This document shows, one piece after another, positions 58,686 through 64,000 of a stretch of DNA of 64,000 nt. Positions within the stretch are counted from its first letter, which is position 1. Each line of letters starts with the position of its first letter. The DNA is from Synanceia verrucosa. Its lineage: Eukaryota; Chordata; Actinopteri; Perciformes; Synanceiidae. A model generated the notes under the pieces. It was given only the letters and a program-made list of their open reading frames with translations. It had not been told where the DNA came from and did not search any database. The position numbers and the translations under genes were made by a program. The stretch spans positions 20,149,119-20,213,118 of the forward strand of contig CM056550.1 of the NCBI GenBank assembly GCA_029721515.1, in the 5' to 3' direction.

Positions 58686-60689
58686 TGTGTTCATTAATGA
58701 CACAACAGCTTGTGCTAATGTAATTTCTACAGTTACGCACTTATTATGTCACAGCAAAACTTTCGCTTTCGTCTCAAACTGTCTTATTCAGCTCCTAACT
58801 GTAAAATATCCAACAAACTACTGAACTTTTTATTTACGTATTCATATCAGATAATGCGATCAAAGGTCACACACTTTGTTATTTCATGCCACGGCATCCA
58901 CTCCACCTTGTCAGTCAAACATGTCTTTGCGTCACAGCTGCAGACAGCCACCCGTTTCACGACGGAGGTCAACAGACAGGACTACGGCGGCTCCAGATGG
59001 GCTGGAAAAACATCAGCTTCACAAACACACACACATTTTTCCACTCTTTAAGCGACGGCGATTAGAGCTCTTCACTCTTTTGGGCGTTTTGCATCAACTG
59101 GGATCTCACTGCAGTTGGCGGCGTCCCTCTTTTAGTCCGTTCGTCTTTGGAAAGAATGCACTTCAGCTTCAGTAATCCTAAAACTGCAACAGACGTATTT
59201 GGATCCTCCTATTAGATCCTGTTGTAGAGGGCGCTAATAATTTGGTAGCCTCTCTAGTACCCTGTGCATCACATTTAGCACAGCCTATCACCCCCCGACA
59301 CCCAGCCTACAAAGGAATGTGGAGATGGACTAATGGGGATGATCCTCTGGACGTGGACTGACGCTCATTGTCACTGTGGTTCGGACATTCTCTGCATTAG
59401 AAAGATCAGTGCGATTACAAGGATCACTGGACTCCAAACTTTGTCTTCCAGCATCCTCCCTTTTGTAATGACTGAGCTTTAAGCAACGTCAACGTGACAA
59501 ATCTCAGCTGTAAACTTCCTTTCAAGTGAGAATAAAAATGCTAAATCTGAAGCAATTAAAGCTGTAAAGCTCAGAAAAACACTGCCTGTCGAGGTGTTTT
59601 TACTCAGTTTCAAAGACTGCACATCAACAAGGAAACAGTGCGACAGTCACTTAAACATTGTTTTGGAGAGACTTTGAACTCGTCTAGACAAATAATTGGT
59701 TAGTCATTTGTTTTCTGTCCACCATCATTTAAATACAGAGTTGCTGATATCTCATTAGCAGGCAGCCAGTCCGCTGATAAGCTGCAGTCAGACAGAATGA
59801 ATCCCCGTCTCATCTGGAGGTCTTATAGACACCACACTCAGTCCGAGTAGCACAGTACATAAATGTACACACAAACACACACACATAGCAGCCTCAGCTG
59901 TCACAGTCTTCACAACTGATTTACCATGTTGTCTTTGAAAATGTGCGCTCCCATATACTTACTGAAGGCAGGATTCTTTATTTTAGGATGGTACTGCATC
60001 ACCTCTGGTTGTAAAAATAACTCGTAACCGTGCTGGCGATGCACTATAACATCTAATTGCTTCATGTTATATTCTCCAGTGAGGGTACGCCATTTGTTCT
60101 GTTTACTACGCCGCCGTTGAAGACGGTTATTTTGACACGTGAAGCCGCACCGACTAAATCTCGCAGTTTGAAATTGTGCCACTGAGGAGATGCTTTTAGC
60201 TTTGATTACAACTTGTCTTGACAACTCATTCACTCAAATAACAGCAGACACATAATAATGTGCCTCACATACAGAAGTAATGTTATAGCAGGTCCAAACA
60301 TGGTGTGTTTGTTCACATTTAAGGTTTTTACAGCTATTGGATGGCTGCTATGATATTTGTTCATTAAGAAATACTGCTGATTAAATGTTAGCATGCTAAC
60401 ACTAGTGTGACGCTTTTATTTTGTTAAAGAGTGGACTAACGAACCACTTGATTTTTATTGTTTTTTTTCCCAGGGTGCCAGCCAGGCAGTTAGCCTGACA
60501 AAATAAATTATTATAATAAATGTTTTTTTTTTGGTTCGTCAAAAGCAGTCTGTTAGTCCTTGCTCAAACCAACACACATGAATGCTAAGGATAAACCTTA
60601 ACAACCTTAAGTTAAAACAAGGAAGTTTAGTGGAAATAATGAACATCCAAACCCACACAAATACCAACAACAACAAACCCCCCCCAAAA
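58686..60689. other. Upstream flank, no gene recognised
   Basis: No gene or repeat family recognised. A short CACACA run is at 59870-59886. Confidence 0.4.
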
Positions 60690-61003
60690 AACTTATTTCT
60701 GGAATAAAATACTGCCATTTACTCACCCATTTTTGGAGTCTCTTTGGAGTCATTTGGAGTATTTCTGACGATACTGGATTTGATGATATCCATTTAACAG
60801 GAGTGAATGGGGCACTGAAATGCAGCCAGTAAATGACACAAACTTGACCATTTCTCAAATAACAGACATTTAATAAGATGGGATACACTATTACTATTCT
60901 TACTTGAGTCAGGAGTTGTCCGTAACTTGAGAAAATTCAATCTGTAAAACAGACTCTACTTCCTGTGTATCATAGGACCCCTAAGGACCCCTAGTGCCCA
61001 CCT
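60690..61003 (+). repeat. Dispersed repeat A, copy 2
   Basis: Matches 8192-8496 end to end, with small indels (an extra TTTGGAGTC near the start and a duplicated GGACCCCTAA near the end). It is preceded by a short C/A run. The class is unknown. Confidence 0.85.
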
Positions 61004-61336
61004 TTATACCAGGAATAAGGTCCAATTTGTAAAACTTTTCTTAAACCACATTGTAAAACAAGCATGTAGGACAACCGTGAAGCGTTTCCATGGACACCAT
61101 GGTGATCTTTTCTTTTTAGCTTGTGTTTACATTGTGCCCTCGCGATATAACAGTTTATGTTACACTTAAATCAATCTTTATTACCAGCACCAGTGGTGCG
61201 GACAGATGGAACGTCTCCAAATGTTGCAACATGGCAACTTCTCGACATGTCAGATCTCCCTAAACAAACCTGAAGGCTTTCCACCAGGGCTGCTTTGTGT
61301 CACCAACAGCTCCAACTCATCAATGTCAACCTGCAG
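61004..61336. other. Upstream flank, no feature seen
   Basis: No gene recognised. Confidence 0.4.
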
Positions 61337-61561
61337 CGCCTCTTTTCTCCTCTTCCTCTCTTCTCGTCTCCTTTCCTCTACTCTCCTCTTGTCTTTTCTT
61401 CTCTCTTCTTGTGTCCTTTCCTCTTCTCTCGTCTCCTCTCTTCTCTTCTCCTCTCCTCTTGTCTCCTCTCGTCTCATCTCTTCTTCTTTCCTCTCCTTTC
61501 GTATGCGCTCCTTTCTTCTCCTCTCCTCTCCTCTTGTCTCCTTTCCTCTCCTTTCCTCTTG
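61337..61561 (+). repeat. Long polypyrimidine tract (CTCCTCTT-type)
   Basis: About 225 bp almost wholly of C and T in irregular units such as TCTCCTCTCCTCTTG. Serine/leucine-rich frames on the plus strand and Glu/Arg-rich frames on the minus strand are artefacts of it. Confidence 0.95.
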
Positions 61562-63075
61562 AGAACCTAATTACAGGTCACATATGAGGACATGACTTTG
61601 ATCCAGACACATATTCTGTGTCAAACCAGTGTATTGAGCAAAGTAATCCCTGTCATGCTAAATGAGTACCTGCTTTGCTAACCTTTGATCTGCTGGATTA
61701 GGACATGCACTGGTCCAATTACATTCACACTTTTACGAGAGGGCAACAACGTGCTCTTTCAAAACCAACGGGATTTAAGCTTTTTTTTTTATAACAAAGT
61801 GAGGCTTGTTTCTCCGACAGAACCCTAAAGTATTAAGGATTAGATGTAAGGAGGGAAAATTGAGTTGGCCACTTCTTATATTAATGTACAGACACACTCT
61901 GGCTGGTTACGTGCTTTAATTCTAACCCCTGGCCCTTGAGGACCCTAAAAACCCAAAAAACTCGCCACAAAGACCGCTAGGATTTCAGCCATGCCGTTTG
62001 AGGTTAATAGCTTCTTGGCAAAAGCGATCACTTTAGACTGAAATTATGTTGTTACACAGCCTGCATAATGGACTTATGCATTGTGTTGTAATTGCGATTA
62101 TGCTTCGGTCAGCTCAAAAAATCATTGAGGATTGCGGTTTTGGCACATCTTAAATGTTATTCGCAATAGCATGTGCACAAATTCTGCGTCTACCACAAAT
62201 ATATATATTCTGGTGCTTCAACAGACTGTGCCATACAGTGCACACCTCCATGCCTTTGTGTTTTTCTGCAGAAGCAAGCAGCAACTGTTTCAGGAGCCCC
62301 ATGGGAACACTGGGCTGTAATGGACAGAAAACTGATGAAACCTCCATTCCCTGACAGCCCCGTGTTTAGGCGTATGCTGTGTAAAGAGGTGAGTGTGTAA
62401 GCGGATGTATAACTGCTCACTGGGGTCTTATAGTCGGACCGGGGGGCACTGATTCTAATAAGAAACCTTTCCATCCTCTCCGTTCGCCATTTCAAGCCAC
62501 CCCTGCTTAACTGGTCACACTGGCAGAGATTAAAAAAAAAAGAAGCTGAGAAGATCCAAAGGACCAATTTCATTTCAAAACTCAATCCGCTAGTGCACGG
62601 GATTTGCATAGCTAATTAGAGGCTGTCTTCCCCTTCTTTCCTCCCCCTCTCCTCCTCCTCTGAGCTCGCTTTATACTGACAGTAAAGGGAGGCTGAGTCC
62701 CAGAGCAAAGACCTCTGAACCGAGCTTATCTGGCTCAATGAAACACCATGTTTCTAATGTAAACTATTTTGTAGCACATCACTGAGCCTCAGTGTCAGCT
62801 CAGGCTGCCTCTGGTGGGCTGTTTTTTTTTTTCCTGATGTATACGTGTGGAGACATTAGTCGACTTCTGGCTGGCCTACTTTTACTTTTACAGCAAAGGG
62901 AGGTTGTTGTCCTTTATTGCTTTATTTAGTCTGTGTACAGCTATTCTAGCATGGTGAACAGTGTAAGGATTAGTGGTGTACAGCTTATTAAGGTGTATTA
63001 TCAGGGAAGTGCATTACATGTGTTCAAAACTGCAGAGGCTGTAAGAGACCCTCAGAGGCTCTTTTTCTAACTTGT
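61562..63075. other. Upstream flank, no gene recognised
   Basis: Several overlapping frames on both strands near 62130-62610 without recognisable similarity. No repeat family seen. Confidence 0.4.
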
Positions 63076-64000
63076 AGTGCAGGGGTGTGTCTAAGGGGTG
63101 GCCACCCCGGGTGCCACCCTACATGATGGACTATCTAATCGTCAGACATGACTTGTTTTTTTTCTTTTTTTTACCTCCGCTAACGAGGTTATATTTTCAA
63201 CGGGGTTTGTTTATTTGTTTGTTGGTTTGTCGGTTTGCAAAATAACTCAAAAAGTGATGGACGGATTTTGACGAATTTTTCAGGATTGGCCTGAAGTGGC
63301 CTAACTTAACCGACATACCAACAAACAAACAAGCCCCGGTGAAAACATAACCTCCTTGGCGGCGGTGGTAACTTTGAATAAAAAGTTGCCGCCGCCTTGG
63401 CGGAGGTGTGCGCTCTCCGAGTGCTTTTTTCGTCATTTATTTCATTTATTTTGAACAAGTTAAAAGAAAACAAATTAATAAAAAAGGGTGTAGGATAAAG
63501 TTAATAAAACTTATCTAGTCCTACCCTTTTTTTGCAATTCAACCTCCGACCTGAGGGATTTGGTTACATTGGATTTGATATGACAGTTGTTACAGGGAAT
63601 GTGAAAATATATATAACTATATAATAATATATATAGTTATCACATTTCAGGATTTGAAAAGTCAATCTTTTGAGACTTTGAGGGTTTATTTATTTATTTA
63701 GTTTGATTTGGTCAGCACTATGTACTGTATATATTATGATTTATATTTTTGCATTGTCTTTATATTATTGCACGTTTCATAAAAAAATAAAAGTAGTAGC
63801 AAAAGTAATAAAAGTGACTCAGAGCTTTGTATTACTCTTGTATTGTCCCAATCTGTTGTGTCGTGATTAAAAGTTCCATTATATTTCAGTTTATACTAAC
63901 ATTTAAGGCTGTAATATTAGTAGTCATGTTAATCATGTCTGATTAATGACGGACATTTAATCCTGCTTGTCCCACTAGGGCCACCCCTGCAAAAAAGTCT
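63076..64000 (+). mobile_element. hAT-like element running off the window
   Basis: Begins GCAGGGGTGTGTCTAAGGGG and GTGGCCACCCC. The window ends in GGGCCACCCCTGCAAAAAAG, the reverse of the start region of the 89-bp element at 53666. The interior holds palindromic repeat C (63171-63371), a GGCGGAGGTGTGCGCTCTCC end motif (63399-63418) and an AT-rich stretch with a common fish repeat phrase (CTTATCTAGTCCTACCC). No transposase was seen. The final terminus lies outside. Confidence 0.6.
63171..63371. repeat. Palindromic repeat C, copy 2
   Basis: TTACCTCCGCTAACGAGGTT at the left and GCCCCGGTGAAAACATAACC plus GGTGGTAA at the right. Shorter than the copy at 18842-19203 because much of the central right arm is missing. 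Confidence 0.72.

Noticed and set aside
61206..61587. Ser/Leu-rich frames of 90-118 codons
   Set aside because: Direct translation of the polypyrimidine tract.

Overview
This window reads as teleost fish nuclear DNA, probably a percomorph. It has sparse coding sequence split by a very long intron, GT-AG splice sites, many (CA)n and (TA)n microsatellites, and a dense load of short non-autonomous DNA transposons. Nothing prokaryotic or viral is present. No operon, rRNA, CRISPR array or intact tRNA was seen.

Only one protein-coding gene can be supported. It is a minus-strand heparan sulfate glucosamine 3-O-sulfotransferase of the HS3ST3 type (hs3st3b1-like). Exon 1 is 45299-45840 and exon 2 is 14416-15037, separated by a phase-2 intron of 30,261 bp. 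The joined reading frame is 387 codons plus stop. It has a type II membrane anchor, both PAPS-binding motifs, the catalytic glutamate motif and a conserved cysteine pair. Upstream lie two short upstream ORFs and a promoter-like cluster (AP-1, E-box, two CCAAT boxes, GC box). The stop codon is followed within about 50 bp by a TIR-type repeat, so the 3' UTR is probably largely transposon-derived.

The rest is intergenic or intronic and dominated by repeats. The main signal is one family of about 490-bp elements bounded by TTAA and a terminal inverted repeat like CTCTTTGAGTGCCA. This looks like a non-autonomous piggyBac-type MITE, with 13 recognisable loci, seven of them in the single intron. Other repeats are several hAT-like elements (one with a perfect 8-bp target duplication), a 584-bp TIR element with a long internal hairpin, a broken Tc1-like transposase, tRNA-derived SINE fragments, retroelement-like 3' tails, and two further repeat pairs. 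Several are nested, which gives relative insertion ages.

Region by region: 1-13.8 kb is downstream flank with repeats and a Tc1 relic; 13.8-15.0 kb is the 3' end of the gene; 15.0-45.3 kb is the intron; 45.3-46.2 kb is exon 1, leader and promoter; 46.2-64 kb is upstream flank with more repeats. Long stretches without recognised repeats may hold regulatory DNA, which cannot be judged without cross-species comparison. I found no evidence for a novel multi-gene system here.
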